NCBI GenBank assembly: GCA_022494885.1
Contig: JAGVSM010003779.1
Span: 1 to 64,000 of the forward strand
Reading direction: 5' to 3'
DNA from: Micrasema longulum
Lineage: Eukaryota > Arthropoda > Insecta > Trichoptera > Brachycentridae
Length of the DNA stretch: 64,000 nt
Below, in pieces: positions 47,601-56,879 of this stretch; position 1 is the stretch's first letter, and each line of letters starts with the position of its first letter. The notes beneath the pieces were generated by a model. It did no database searches and was not told the DNA's origin. It saw only the letters and a list, made by a program, of their open reading frames with translations. Both the position numbers and the translations under genes were made by a program.

Positions 47601-50600
47601 AATACCGATAGAATTTTAATAAATCAGCAGATAGAATTCAAAAACTCACCCTTATTAGCCCCCTTAGTTGGACCCTGTACATTGTAATAAAACAATAAAC
47701 GTTTTTCATATAATATAATCTTCTCTGAAAGTACACCGCCAACACATGTTTCAATAATTTGTCTCACTCTGTTCCATTTAAATATTGCGTATTGCATCTT
47801 TTTCAACTTATTTTTAAATGTACCTACACTTAAGATAATATTTAGTTTTAAATAAATTACCCTTACACTGTACAATATTCACTAGTTTGAAAATGCCCAT
47901 TAGAGGGTGAAAGCGCTAATTGGTAAAATAAATAAGTGGAAGTGTACCAAGTATTTTTAAATGAATAACTTTTACGTAAATATAAGTTATTACATCATAA
48001 CAATGGAATTCCATCAAGAATTGTCAATAAATAATTAAATAAAACTTTGTTGCGTGTTTAAAATAATAAGAATACGTAGGGTTAGGTCAGTGGTTTTTAA
48101 ACAATATTTTTTCAAAACTAACTATCTAAAGAAATTAAAATAATTAATGTCGTATTATTATCGCTGTGACTTTTAAAAAGGTAAATTTTTTTGAAAACCC
48201 CAACTGAAACTTTCAAATTAGACCATCCGCTAGGTCACGAGATCAGGTCGGGGAGTGATTTTGATATTTAAAAGTTAAACCCGTACAGTTATAAAAGCAA
48301 ATGATTTGTTCCCGCTAAATGTTAAATCAGGCTAAACGTCGAAACCGGAAACCTGTTTCCAGTCGCCACAACAACATTACAACGCTATAATTTGTTGGTT
48401 ATTGTAAACACGTGGTCACGTCAATTTGTCACGTTGCAAGGTAGTTTATTTTTAAAGAAACCATGACTTTTTTTTGATACCGTGTGTGTTGGATTTGTTT
48501 CGGCTACCATTACAGGAGCCATCTTCAGGGTAAACTGAGTATTTTGTAGAAAAAAATGTGTTTTTAAGTACTAGTAATTTGTACCGTGTCGCAGTCGGCA
48601 GTAGGCACATTTCTATTCATTTTTGTAGCATGTAGTGCTGGGAACCACGTTGAGTTTAATTTCAGCCCGTCGTCTTTTATGTTACTTGGGAGTCTGTGTA
48701 TTACAATTGCCTCTTTCATTATTCGTGCACTGTAATTACTGGGTTTATGCAAAAATTTAGGTTCAAATGCGAAAAAATGTCCGGTGTCTATAAAGTGTTC
48801 CGCTATTCCAGATTTGTCAGGGTTCCCAAGTTTACACGCTCTTTCGTGTTTGTCAATCCTTTTCTTTGCTGTGCGCCCTGCTTGTCCTATGTACACTTTA
48901 TCACATCCTTGGCAACTTAGTTTATAAACAGCTTTCGTTTTCAGGGGATTTTTATCTTTTGGGCTCAATAAATGGTTCTTTATTTTTCCTACAGTCCCAA
49001 ACGTTGTTCTAATATTACGTTTCTTCAGCACTTTGGCTATCCTGTCAGTAACATTCTGCACGAATGGTAGGTATGCAGTTCCTCTGGTAATATCTTCTTC
49101 CTTGTTCTTCTTTGTAGCTTGCGATTTAATAATGCTGTCAATTTGCTTGTAGGTATGTGAGAGTATTTTAATTAAAAAACCAAACATTGTTTTTTTTAGA
49201 AACAGAAATGAAGGAAATATCTAAACGATGCTATTAAAAGAGGACGGGGTAAAAATGAGTAGGAAAGAAGGAGTTGTCTGTAAGAAATTTCAAGTAGAAA
49301 TAAGTCCGACATTTAACTGTGTATACCCTTGTTATTATTTTTGTATGTACAGCATTATATATTACGGTTAATAAATATTTATTATTATTATTGTTGATAT
49401 AAGGGTTTGAAAATATTATGTACCTATGTCAAAAATGTGTTTTTACGTATAAAGCTTCACAAATTTAATAACAGTAAAGATTCGTATTCGTTAGTAAATG
49501 ATAAATATTTTGTATTTTCTGTGCCTATTTATGTAAAATAAACCTCTCCTTAAATAATTTTAATTGTTTCGTAATATTTCTGAAATTTTCCAGACATTCG
49601 GCGCTCTTATTACCGGGAAGTAAATGTTCAAGGTACACAAAACAGGAAAAGCGACAGGAACACTTTCTATAATAAAAAGACAGGAACACAGTTGTTGGAC
49701 AAATAAAGAATTACTTTGCGTAATGTTAAGATGTTCCTAACAGAAGAAAATGTCTTAAATTTTATTTGCCCTGTCTATTATGCGTATAATATTCAGTTAA
49801 CAAAGTTAATTTAAAATAATTATTACATTACGGAAAATCTTCCCGATTACTTAAAGTATGAAAGTCAAATTCTTAACCATTTAGATTACAAGGATACGCG
49901 GACTAACTTTTCTTCGAACTGTGGATATGACACTAGAACGATGTTTTTCTTACACGCCATAGATATTTACCATTGACGTGTCTCTATCGTTTTGCATTTT
50001 TTATAAATTGTTTCTTATGGGAGCTGGACCATTCAAAAACCCAAAAAAGCGCCCGTCTTCGACCGTACGGTAAACAAATATGATAAATAATTTTGAAAAA
50101 CGGAAAAAAAACCAACAGACATTTTTATTATAACACTCTTTCTTTAAAAAAATAACCTAATCAGTTCAGTTTTGGAGTGCAGAAAACGTGATAGCGGTAC
50201 GTGCATTTTGTCTTTTTTAACTATGCAAAATGAGTCCAACATGCAATTATCTTTTTCGCATAGTATCCGAGAGGCATTTGGGAGAGAGTGACAGAATAAC
50301 AATGTTTAAATACCCTTTCACCAAAATTGTCTCGTATCTCGCACATCCTCTTGATATAAATCATCAAAATCATTCCCTTTCCGCATCTAATGGTGCCTAG
50401 GGCCCTGCATCGGTACACCAATAGCAGCGTAACTTGATCATTTTTGTTACATGAAGATAAGGTGATCAGTGTTACGCTTCAGGTACCAATCCAGGGACTA
50501 TGAAATATTCTAGAGTGAAAGCACCCCTTTTAAATAAATATATCATATCAACCATGTCGGGAATCGAACTCGAGACCTCTTGAACGGTATGCAAAAGCGC

Positions 50601-53600
50601 TGACCATTACTCTACGAGGCCGACAACTATTTTATAAAATAAAAAACTTAATTTAAAAAAGTACACTCTTTTCATGAAATATTTTGGAAAAAAATGCTTT
50701 GAAGTTTTAAGGTCGTCTGAGTAATTTAAATTTCGCTATTTGAATGTACAAGCACATCATCATTCCATTTACGCACCCAATGGTGCATAGGGCACTGCAT
50801 TGGTACACCAATCGCAATGTATCTTGGTCATTTTTGTTACATGGAGGTAAGATGATTAGTCTCACGCCCAGAGACTCTGGAATATTCTAGTGAAAAAAAC
50901 ACCTTTCAAAACAATGATTACCTAATTTTTTTTGTGAATATCAGTATAAAATATAAATATATATATATATACAGACAAAAATAATTTAAATAATTATTTT
51001 ATCCATATTAATTTGAATTTTGAATTAATATAGTTACATAAAATGAAACATCTTTTTTTCCACTACAATAAACTTTAATATATTTAGTTAATCTTAAAAC
51101 TGCAACATTCCAAAAAAATACTATCTCTTGTGCTTCACCTACATTGTTATAGTTATTGAGTAATATGAAGTGATATGATTTCAAATACACACGAGAATTA
51201 AAATAAACGAAATAAATAGAAAAACTGAAAATAATTGTTTATACATACTAATACTAATTAAAATAGGAATGCTGTTTTTACTCGGTTTCAAAAAAAATCT
51301 TTAAATTTCCTTAAAATTTATTTGGTGATATAATAGTTTTAAGTTCATTAGGAAGATTGTTCTAAATTTTTATTCTTTTGAAAATAAATCTATGTTCACC
51401 ATGACTTGTGTGGAATTTAGGAATTTGTATATTATTTTGTTATCTGACTAATTCATCTCAAACTCGTTTATTTTTTCTTCTTTGTGAATTTGTGTGATAT
51501 ATTGAGTTTTTCTACTGACATTTCTTGATGGAACTGCGTTTTAAATATAGTAATAAAAATACGTAAATAAATTACTTTGTAAATAGTATCCACAGTATAA
51601 ATTCTAAATAATTTAAATATATTTTCCGTATTGAATGTTGAGGGTTTCTTTAAAATTACTTTTGATAATTAATCATTGTTCTGTTTTTATTTATATTAGC
51701 ATAATCACTATCTAACAATACCATATTATTATTAAGATTGTAGAATTGAGAAATAAGACATTTTTAAAGTATCGATTCTTCGAATATTTTAGTTCGTTAA
51801 TCAGCTTACCGGTGTTTTTTCATAAGAAAAATGTAATCGTTTTATAAATATAGCAATGAAAATCATCTTACGCATACTGATTCAGAAATAAAAACTTACG
51901 TCTACAAAATTAAACAAAAGAAAAGAAGTTACCAGAAAGACTACGGGCGACTAATCCCGCCAGATCCTCACATAATAGTTAGAGAATCTAAAAGGAGCAT
52001 AATACTATACAAGTCTTGTACATAATAAGCACGACAAAATGCCGAACACCGTCCAAGTGGAAAGAAAGGTCTTTTGATGTCTGCCAATAATCCAAGTTTC
52101 CTTATTTGGAATTCTGTGGTCTTCTATAGAGATTATTCTTGTGAAAGTATTTGGTCTTCATTTAAAAATACTCTTTATCAGCACAGAACAAAGATCGATA
52201 ATATATTTTATTTATTTATCAATTATTTCTTTATTTGGACTTATTTAGTCCATTCAACAATAGCAAACACATTTTCTCATAATACATACAGGTAGAATTG
52301 ATTTTAATTTTTTTTATTCAGATAACCAATATAAGTATACAATATTACTACTAAATACCATTTTTACATTAATAATGAGTTAATACATATATTTACCTAA
52401 ACGTTTCCCATTACGTATAAAAAACCAATTCTTGTGTTTATAATGGGGATTGACGTCTTACAATAGTTTGTTTATTTTATTTTTAATTATTAATACTTTT
52501 AGGATAACATATGAAAATTACAAAAAATATATAAATAAACAGTATTTTTAATCAGTGCTACACAAAGAAGAATTATAAATGTAACTTTTCACTTCTTTCT
52601 CAAATATATTGAATCCCTGACTGTACTTTTTATTTTTTTGTTCATTTCATATTCCTCTGTAAGTATAATGATGTTGCGCTGTAGTTGTTTTTAATTTGGA
52701 AATTAAGATATTACCACCGGTTCTAGGTCGCGTACGTACGTTTTGTGACGTAGAAACACTACTATTTATTTTCTCTTTGTGTATTTGAAGCAAACAATTC
52801 TTTTTATATAACAATTTTATATCTAAAACCTTTTTTTTTATAATTGAGCTGTGGAAAAAGTAGACGGTTTTTTAAAAATAACTTTTATAATTAATTTTTG
52901 TATTTTTTCGACCGGTAAAATATTTGTTTTAAAAGCACCACCCCATCGGGTATTTATATTGTACCATCGGATGCGATTCTTCTGTATTGTAATATAGATT
53001 AGGCTAATGCAAAAGTAAATTGATTTTATATTCCTTAATCTGATAAATACATAAATAAATTTACTCATTCTATTTACAATATTATTTATTTGCTTCTTCC
53101 ACTTTGTATTTTTATGAATTATAATGCCTAAATATTTTATGCTAATTTAATAAAATACAACTTAAGAAAATTAAGGCAAGGACAAAAAAAATTACTATCT
53201 CAAGACTAGATCTGGTCTTTTTTAGTGATTGTTTAAATCTAGAAAGACTAACACCAAAAAAAGTCCAGTTTACAATGCGACACAATCGGGATGCTGGTGT
53301 ATGTAAGCCAAAGTTATTTTTATCTATTTTGTTGATGGAATTTCTTTGTCTTTTATTTTTTAACCTATCAACACGTTAATTAATAGGGAAATGCAACTTT
53401 TTTTAAAAACATTTTAAAAGTAATTTATGAAATATTGGCTATCAGTAGCATAAAAAATATTTTAAAATTTGTAATTTTGAATTCCCGCAAAAACAGTCAT
53501 TGCATTGGCCACGCCCCTAATATGTCACGATTTATGTTTAAAATCTAAGAACAACGGCGCGTGATAGCTACTTTTAACGAATATGTGAATATCTGTTAAG

Positions 53601-55175
53601 GATATTCCATCTTTCCTGCATTCTGGTTCAAGATTATGAAACTGAAAAATGGGCACTTAAATAACAGTTTGTTGTTTCACCGAGTATCAAACAAATGTTT
53701 GATACTCGGTGAAGAAATATTATCGCATGGACAATAGTCAACATTTCTTAATTTAAACCCATACGGGTAACTTCTCATAGGACCGTGTCCGGTGAAGATA
53801 TGGGTCGTTTCGAAAGTACTTTGGTGATGACGACGGAAGTTTGTTGCATCAGCTAGCACTGGGAAAAACATTTTAGTGATTTTACATGTAGAAGACGCAA
53901 AAAACTGCAGCTTAATTCGTGGTTGATAATTAATGGTTTTTGTCCATATGACGACCGACGACCGGCGACTCTATTAGCCAGTGGCGTATTATTACTCTAA
54001 GGTATAAAGCAAGAGAACATCTTGAGCATACTTACTTACTTACTTATCGGGTCCGGACTTCAGACCTTGGCACTCCACTGTGCAGTGACAGATATCGCCT
54101 TGTCAGTGGCCTTCCTCAAATCATTCTCATCACAAGTTAACTTCATTTGTGGACACCGCAGCAGCTGAATATCATCGTGCACCTCTCCACAATCGCAGTT
54201 TATGTCATTTCCCTCCAGAAAGCCCCACTTCTGTTTATTGTATTTGCACCTAGACACCTCTACTCTTTGTCTATTGGGAACTTTCCACATAGGAAAGTCC
54301 GAACTGTGGGCGGTGTTTGTGCTTTTGAATGGCATTACCAAGGTCCTATTGCCGAGTTTCTCTCTTCGGAGATCCTCTCTGCGTATTTCTGCAGAGGTCT
54401 CCAAGTCAGTTGTGAGTTGTGACTAAGAGGAAACTCCTTCTAGATCCCAGTCTCGGAAGAGCCATTCGATGGTCGTAAAGGGGGTGTCTAGGGTCATGGA
54501 GCTGTATGTGTCTCTCTGTGCCCACTGTTACATTTCTCCTGATGTTGGTTGGAGCGATTTCTATTAAAGGATAAAGTTTGTGCACTTGTGTGGGCTTAAG
54601 GTAGCCGGGCACTAGTCGCGCCATGTCATTTACAGCAATATCCACTTGTTTGGCGTGCGCTGACTTCTGCCAAACGGAACAAGCGTACTCTGCTGTGGAG
54701 ACACACAAACCCAAGGCAGAAGTGCAGAGTACATGTGGAGATGCTCCCTAGGATGAACCGGTGAGCTTCCGTAACATGTTATTTCCAAATATCTTGGTGT
54801 AACATCAGAGTTACACCAAAATATTTGGGTGTTTGGCACTGCTCGATTCTCTCCCCTTTCCATGTGATTTCCAGTTCTCTTTTCGCGTACTTATTTTTTG
54901 AGTGGAAAGCACAGAGTTGAGTTTTCTTTGGATTTGGATCTTAAGCGTTATAACCGGGTACAAATTTGTATGAAGATACTAATGAAAGTGAATTCAAAGC
55001 TGAACATATTTCAGTCTATCGCGGTCTTTATTAGTTTACAAAAAAGTAGTTTAAACATACCTGCCGCAAGAACAACCATAGCTCCCGCTGGAACTCCAAG
55101 ACTAAGATTCAGCTGACCCCTCTCCTCAATAGCAGCAACACTTCCCATCACCACCTCGGCAATACCGCAGACGAT
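32264..55175 (-). CDS. Four-pass membrane protein resembling TMEM196 (partial, 4 exons)
   Basis: Exons 55175-55061, 37159-37003, 34520-34343 and 32674-32264 join with GT-AG borders and matching phases into 861 nt (286 residues and a stop). Predicted membrane segments: IVCGIAEVVMGSVAAI, then LGVPAGAMVVLAA, ALWCIACSLQLSLLFLAV and TSLAVAGVQGVLSSCALSAC. A hydrophilic C-terminal tail of about 150 residues follows. Spacing and words such as SLA..G..G.LSS...CLA recall vertebrate TMEM196, whose function is poorly known. Exon 1 with the ATG was not found and may lie past 64000. The first intron in view is 17.9 kb. Exons 2 and 3 are GC-rich, unlike their introns. Naming is tentative, gene structure is better supported. 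Confidence 0.65.
32960..32995. repeat. GC-rich inverted repeat after a TATC microsatellite
   Basis: TGTTGTGTCG faces CGCGACACAACA across AGGCGC, directly after degenerate (CTAT)n at 32925-32960. Confidence 0.5.
33793..34047 (-). repeat. tRNA-derived SINE (family S1, most complete copy)
   Basis: Minus strand: TGGTCAGCGCATTTGGCTAC (A box) and GGTCTCGGGTTTGATTCCCG (B box) about 30 bp apart, then the body, ending at a conserved 3' part TGCACCATTAGGTGCGGAAA. It sits in the last intron of the membrane gene. Confidence 0.8.
34343..34520 (-). CDS. Membrane gene exon (TM4)
   Basis: Reads HTSNTSLAVAGVQGVLSS, CALSACLAAGRVRCVYGR, then a Pro-rich stretch ending HTAVSM at a GTATGT donor. The N-glycosylation-type site NTS precedes the membrane segment, consistent with an extracellular loop. 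Confidence 0.75.
35640..35935 (+). pseudogene. LINE C-terminal fragment (CR1/jockey-like)
   Basis: Reads HNWKIYRSQFHLYPQ, KNILPSRVVSDWNKLSSLVV and NQFKNRLNAFLNEKK to a stop. RVV..WN.L...VV....N.FKNRLD-type endings are typical of insect non-LTR ORF2 or RT-derived tails. 5' truncated. Confidence 0.6.
36105..36400. repeat. Foldback element (family F, best arms)
   Basis: Perfect 34-bp inverted arms at 36178-36211 and 36359-36392 (contain ACAACAGAGATGAAGAACAT). The centre carries CATTGACAGGTCATAAGCCC. A leader TGGATTCAACTCCCTGGGGA precedes the left arm. Confidence 0.8.
36640..36684. repeat. Short tandem repeat
   Basis: About three and a half copies of a 14-bp unit CGATCCGATCCACG-like, within otherwise unique sequence. 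Confidence 0.7.
37003..37159 (-). CDS. Membrane gene exon (TM3)
   Basis: Reads WSVHRSVHRNAGGRRGGACW, then RALWCIACSLQLSLLFLAV and KTAVNRQHHGEE, with ATTGCAG acceptor and GTATGT donor. The Arg/Gly-rich part before TM3 would be the cytoplasmic loop. Confidence 0.75.
37430..37640 (+). repeat. SINE remnant followed by partial family F element
   Basis: CTCGGGATCGACTCCCGGC at 37443 is B-box-like. From 37565, TTTTGAATATGTCTAAATG and GACAGGCTGGAT match the start of the 12.1-kb foldback element. Confidence 0.4.
37985..38275 (-). repeat. Hammerhead-carrying repeat (family H, copy 2)
   Basis: Minus strand: AAATCATGATTTACAACCC, the hammerhead, AAAATTTATAAATAAAAG, and an end GAAATGTCGGTAGAAAAAC. It matches both arms of the 8.6-kb copy. 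A third fragment with TTTTTCTACTGACATTTCTT is at about 51508-51570. Confidence 0.65.
38092..38134 (-). ncRNA. Type I hammerhead ribozyme motif (second intact-looking copy)
   Basis: Minus strand: GTCAGT, core CTGACGA, T, stem II GTTG-GTCA-CGAC, GAAA, ACCCGGT, cleavage GTC, then ATTGGT. Stem I now pairs with G-U wobbles instead of the full Watson-Crick pairs of copy 1, and stem II keeps pairing through one G-U. Predicted cleavage lies between 38098 and 38097. Confidence 0.7.
38320..39010 (-). pseudogene. Non-LTR reverse transcriptase 3' fragment (family L, copy 2)
   Basis: Minus strand: KQVEEFVYLGSMFTRYGN, RRVSAGNRVNGALKSVVANK, VLVPTLMYGSEALSWKKR, LLRWFGHVERMNDERTAKR, then SRGRPRNTWHDQ and AYPSGEMA. 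The catalytic domain is missing (5' truncation). The 3' end continues into a (TTAG)n tail at 38321-38349. Confidence 0.8.
39511..39548. repeat. Perfect 38-bp palindrome
   Basis: TAGACTGTACATATACAGA followed immediately by its exact inverse, with no spacer. Confidence 0.9.
39685..39729 (+). ncRNA. Hammerhead-like relic
   Basis: CCCGAAGATG, then GTGATGAC, AAAACCCGATC and ACCAG line up with the 9.0-kb motif, but the core U4 and the G of GAAA are changed. Expected inactive. Confidence 0.35.
39900..43170. other. Intron sequence without recognised features
   Basis: AT-rich sequence inside the 17.9-kb intron of the membrane gene. No domain, tRNA-like or terminal-repeat signal found. Confidence 0.3.
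43175..43280 (+). repeat. SINE family S1 3' fragment
   Basis: ACCAATGCAGTGCCCTATGC followed by GGGTGCGGATAAGGGA and GATGATGATGA, the 3' end of family S1 without its tRNA head. Confidence 0.6.
43740..44145 (+). pseudogene. LINE fragment downstream of RT (jockey/CR1-like)
   Basis: VGLLVDSQLTWNEHVEHVKG, LYRFQRMLPVSLLPAICFFL, HSHLSYLCCVWG and EVQVIQNRAIKNMF are the post-catalytic region of insect LINE reverse transcriptases. The frame before 43750 is less clear (KKIREFLNG at 43401 may belong to it). Confidence 0.65.
44170..44335. repeat. Foldback element fragment (family F)
   Basis: Contains AAGTGGCCACTTGAACC and GACAGGTCATAAGCCCTGTA. Arms GTAGAATTCTAC-like and AAAATTCTACC. Confidence 0.5.
44340..46685. 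other. Intron sequence without recognised features
   Basis: AT-rich sequence. The short ORFs at 44692 and 45748 show no motif. Confidence 0.3.
46960..47687 (+). pseudogene. GIY-YIG endonuclease domain split by an insertion
   Basis: VDKFEKSGIYELT ends at 46998, and 47367 resumes with the shared ACA codon: TCTCPGSYLGQSVRAIKYRM, KEHLASHRLNNDISNHASHL, then a tail to a stop at 47687. The GIY and YLG signatures and the Arg/His positions are those of Penelope-like endonucleases. The inserted repeat falls between the two signature motifs. Confidence 0.7.
46999..47365 (+). repeat. Retroposon with T-rich minisatellite (family M, copy 2), nested
   Basis: Flanked by AACA on both sides, starts TTTATTACTTTG, holds about seven units of roughly 22 bp (ACTACAATTTTACTATGTTT) and ends AATAAATAAA. 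Overlapping 67-68-codon ORFs are minisatellite shadows. Confidence 0.75.
48480..48535 (-). ncRNA. Hammerhead-like motif just 3' of a Penelope-like ORF
   Basis: Minus strand: TACC, core CTGAAGA, T, stem II GGCT/AGCC around an 11-nt loop, GAAAC, and further on GGTA which could close on TACC. Core residues are intact, but the cleavage-site arrangement is not clear. It starts about 30 bp after the stop of the ORF at 48564. Confidence 0.5.
48564..49187 (-). CDS. Penelope-like element C-terminal ORF with GIY-YIG endonuclease (5' truncated)
   Basis: A 207-codon open frame. Residues about 36-85 are the linker seen after the reverse transcriptase in Penelope-like proteins (TAYLPFVQNVTDRIAKVLKK). Residues 87-135 are the GIY-YIG endonuclease: VYKL, a Cys pair SCQGC, VYIGQAGRT with its Arg, KKRIDKHERAC, and GIAEHFIDTGH with the Glu. 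Known role of the domain: cuts the genomic target for retrotransposition. The reverse transcriptase is missing upstream of 49187, so the element is dead even though this part is undamaged. It is one of the least decayed TE frames in the window. Confidence 0.85.
   Translation of the reverse strand: MFGFLIKILSHTYKQIDSIIKSQATKKNKEEDITRGTAYLPFVQNVTDRIAKVLKKRNIRTTFGTVGKIKNHLLSPKDKNPLKTKAVYKLSCQGCDKVYIGQAGRTAKKRIDKHERACKLGNPDKSGIAEHFIDTGHFFAFEPKFLHKPSNYSARIMKEAIVIHRLPSNIKDDGLKLNSTWFPALHATKMNRNVPTADCDTVQITST
49190..50355. other. Intron sequence without recognised features
   Basis: AT-rich. Nothing recognised. Confidence 0.3.
50360..50620 (-). repeat. tRNA-derived SINE (family S1)
   Basis: Minus strand: GGTCAGCGCTTTTGC (A box) and GAGTTCGATTCCCG (B box), then the same body and 3' end as the 33.8-kb copy. 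Confidence 0.75.
50755..50920 (-). repeat. SINE family S1, headless copy
   Basis: The 3' two thirds of the family (ACCAATGCAGTGCCCTATGC on the minus strand), in the same orientation as the copy 135 bp away. The tRNA-like head is absent. Confidence 0.6.
50925..53370. other. Intron sequence, mostly unrecognised
   Basis: AT-rich. Only a family H fragment at about 51508-51570 was identified. Confidence 0.3.
53380..53530. repeat. Dispersed repeat (family K, copy 1)
   Basis: Contains ATTTTGAATTCCCGCAAAAA and GGCCACGCCCCTAATA, repeated at 55540-55860 and 56880-57245. Confidence 0.6.
53540..53900 (-). pseudogene. LINE tail relic, same family as 9390-10000
   Basis: Minus strand: MFFPVLADATNFRRHHQ, FTGHGPMRSYPYGFKL, CPCDNISSPSIKHL, closely matching the 9.5-kb copy. 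The frame then breaks at an 18-bp inverted repeat (53676-53713). Confidence 0.7.
54030..54900 (-). pseudogene. LINE ORF2 C-terminal relic (second family)
   Basis: Minus strand in two frames: STAEYACSVWQKSAHAKQVD, RLVPGYLKPTQVHKLYPLIE, IAPTNIRRNVT and then HSSDFPMWKVPNRQR, CKYNKQKWGF, INCDCGE..HDDIQLLRCP. This is the region after the RT in a common insect LINE type. The 3' end carries a (GTAA)n tail at 54030-54047. Plus-strand ORFs over it are antisense shadows. Confidence 0.7.
55061..55175 (-). CDS. Membrane gene exon (TM1-TM2)
   Basis: Starts in phase 0 after TTTACAG and reads IVCGIAEVVMGSVAAIEERG, then QLNLSLGVPAGAMVVLAA, ending with one base at GTATGT. In TMEM196 the matching intron lies just after the first few residues, so upstream coding may be very short. 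Confidence 0.7.
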
Positions 55176-55272
55176 CTGTAAATATAGTTTTATTTTATAT
55201 TCCAGTAATATTAGCGACGACAATTATTTTCACTGTCAGTGATATGTGTTCAGTTTGCACCTCTAACCATAA

Positions 55273-55515
55273 AGCTAGGGTTTCCTAGGACAGCGGTGCC
55301 CGTATTTTAACGGCCGTAGTGAACGGTGATGCAGTGGAAAGCCATCGTAAAGGTGATTAGAGAGTGGTTTCCTGGGAAAACGGTGTTAAATGGTGTTGAT
55401 AACACCGTTTTCCTAGAAAACCACACTCTAGTCACCTTTACGACGGCTGTCCACTGCATCACCGTTCACTACGGCCGTTAAAATACGGGCACCGCTGTCC
55501 TAGGAAACCCTAGCT
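55273..55515. mobile_element. 243-bp palindromic element (family P, copy 2)
   Basis: Same length and termini as 22241-22483, flanked by TAA on both sides, with a handful of substitutions, mostly not compensated between arms. It lies about 100 bp upstream of the TM1-TM2 exon. Confidence 0.85.
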
Positions 55516-55539
55516 TAAGGAAGATTTATTTTTTTTACG

Positions 55540-55860
55540 TATTAAAAATGGTAAAGGTCTATGGAATACTGTGCAGTAAAAAGTTTTTTTTGCTAATTAT
55601 TAGTAGCATATAAAATACTTTTACATTTGTAATTTTGAATTCCCGCAAAAACAGTGATTCCATTTGCCACGCCCCTAATACGTCATGATTCACGTTCATT
55701 TATTCCTGGCCATTGAACTTTGTTTAGAACAGTATTACAAATCTTGACGTCACAACAACCAAGGCCGAACACGTTACACTTTTCTAGCAACGTATTTTTA
55801 TTATTATTTGTTTTTACATTTATTTATGAAAACATTTCTCCACAATATCCATATTGATTT
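55540..55860. repeat. Dispersed repeat (family K, copy 2)
   Basis: Shares CATTTGTAATTTTGAATTCC, GAAAACATTTCTCCACAATA and the intervening order with 56880-57245. Confidence 0.6.
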
Positions 55861-56269
55861 GGAAATTACAATTAATTATTTAAAATCCATTTCATGTATT
55901 TTTATCGGTATTTGTAGTATGTCATATTTCCCTATCCATGCATTCGAGCCATACTAAATTCATCAAACGTTTCCATATATTTTAATTTTCTATCACGTTT
56001 GGTCATCTTCAAACTTATGCATTATAATAAACTGTGAAACTGAAATAAGATTGTTAAGTGCTGTCTGGGCCTCGATTACAATGGAAAGGTAACAGAGTTA
56101 TCTTCAATAGGGAAATTTCACTTATTTTTTTACAATTTTTAATAAATAAGGGTCTGAAATACTGTCAAGTAAAAACGATTTTTTTAAAAACTATTTATTA
56201 GTAGCATAAAAAAAAATAATTACGTACGGTAAAAAAAAAAAAATTACGTACGGTAAAGCTTTAAAAAAA

Positions 56270-56600
56270 AAACTGGAAGTGCGGCTAGGATAGCAGGCGC
56301 CAAATTCAAAAGTATGAAGGCTGTCTGGAAATCGGATATTAAGTTAGTGAAAACCAAATGCCGCCCATATAACGCCTGCATAACACCTATTCTCCTCTAT
56401 GGATGCGAATCGTGGCACCTCACTAGGGCCCAAAACAGAAACATACTGTGTAGAATAGGTGTCTCAGAAGAATGTTGGGTGTGCAGTGGTTTGACTTTGT
56501 GCGGAATAAAGTAATAAAAGAATGGAGGCAGCAAACTTTGGTGACAACTGTCATCAAGCGGAGCCGATACGGTTGGCTTGACCATGTGCTGCGTGCTGCA
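56270..56600 (+). pseudogene. LINE fragment (RT-distal region)
   Basis: RIAGAKFKSMKAVWKSDIKL, NACITPILLYGCESWHLTRA and EECWVCSGL recall the region after the catalytic domain in insect LINEs (LLYG.E.W). Degenerate and short. Confidence 0.5.
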
Positions 56601-56879
56601 GATGCCGTATATAATTATAGGTTCAATAATATTTAAAAGGCTATAAATCAATCATATACTGTGGATGCCTCCTGAGAGCCTTAACCACGCTTGCCTACTT
56701 TACAAAGCATCCGGTTCTTGACATCCTAGACGTCCACTGCTGACTGTTTGTCTGCAGTTCGTGTCAGAACTACGGGACGCAAACCTGATTTGGGAGGATG
56801 CACAGGATCTGGCAGCCGACAGAGATGCCTCGAAGATCTCCGTGGACACCATATGCTCCAACTAGGGAGCGGACATGGA

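Larger units (their letters stand above)
46686..48003. mobile_element. Penelope-like GIY-YIG fragment between 240-bp inverted arms
   Basis: The left arm 46686-46921 and right arm 47766-48003 are inverted copies of each other at high similarity (ACTTGGTACACTTCCACTTA, AATTAGCGCTTTCACCCTC, AAGTGTAGGTACATTTAAAA). Between them, in plus orientation, is a GIY-YIG endonuclease remnant split by a nested retroposon. Inverted flanks of this length fit Penelope-like elements, which are often found with inverted or tandem terminal copies. Confidence 0.65.

Noticed and set aside
54147..54426. Plus-strand ORFs of 91 and 74 codons
   Set aside because: Antisense of a LINE ORF2 relic on the minus strand.
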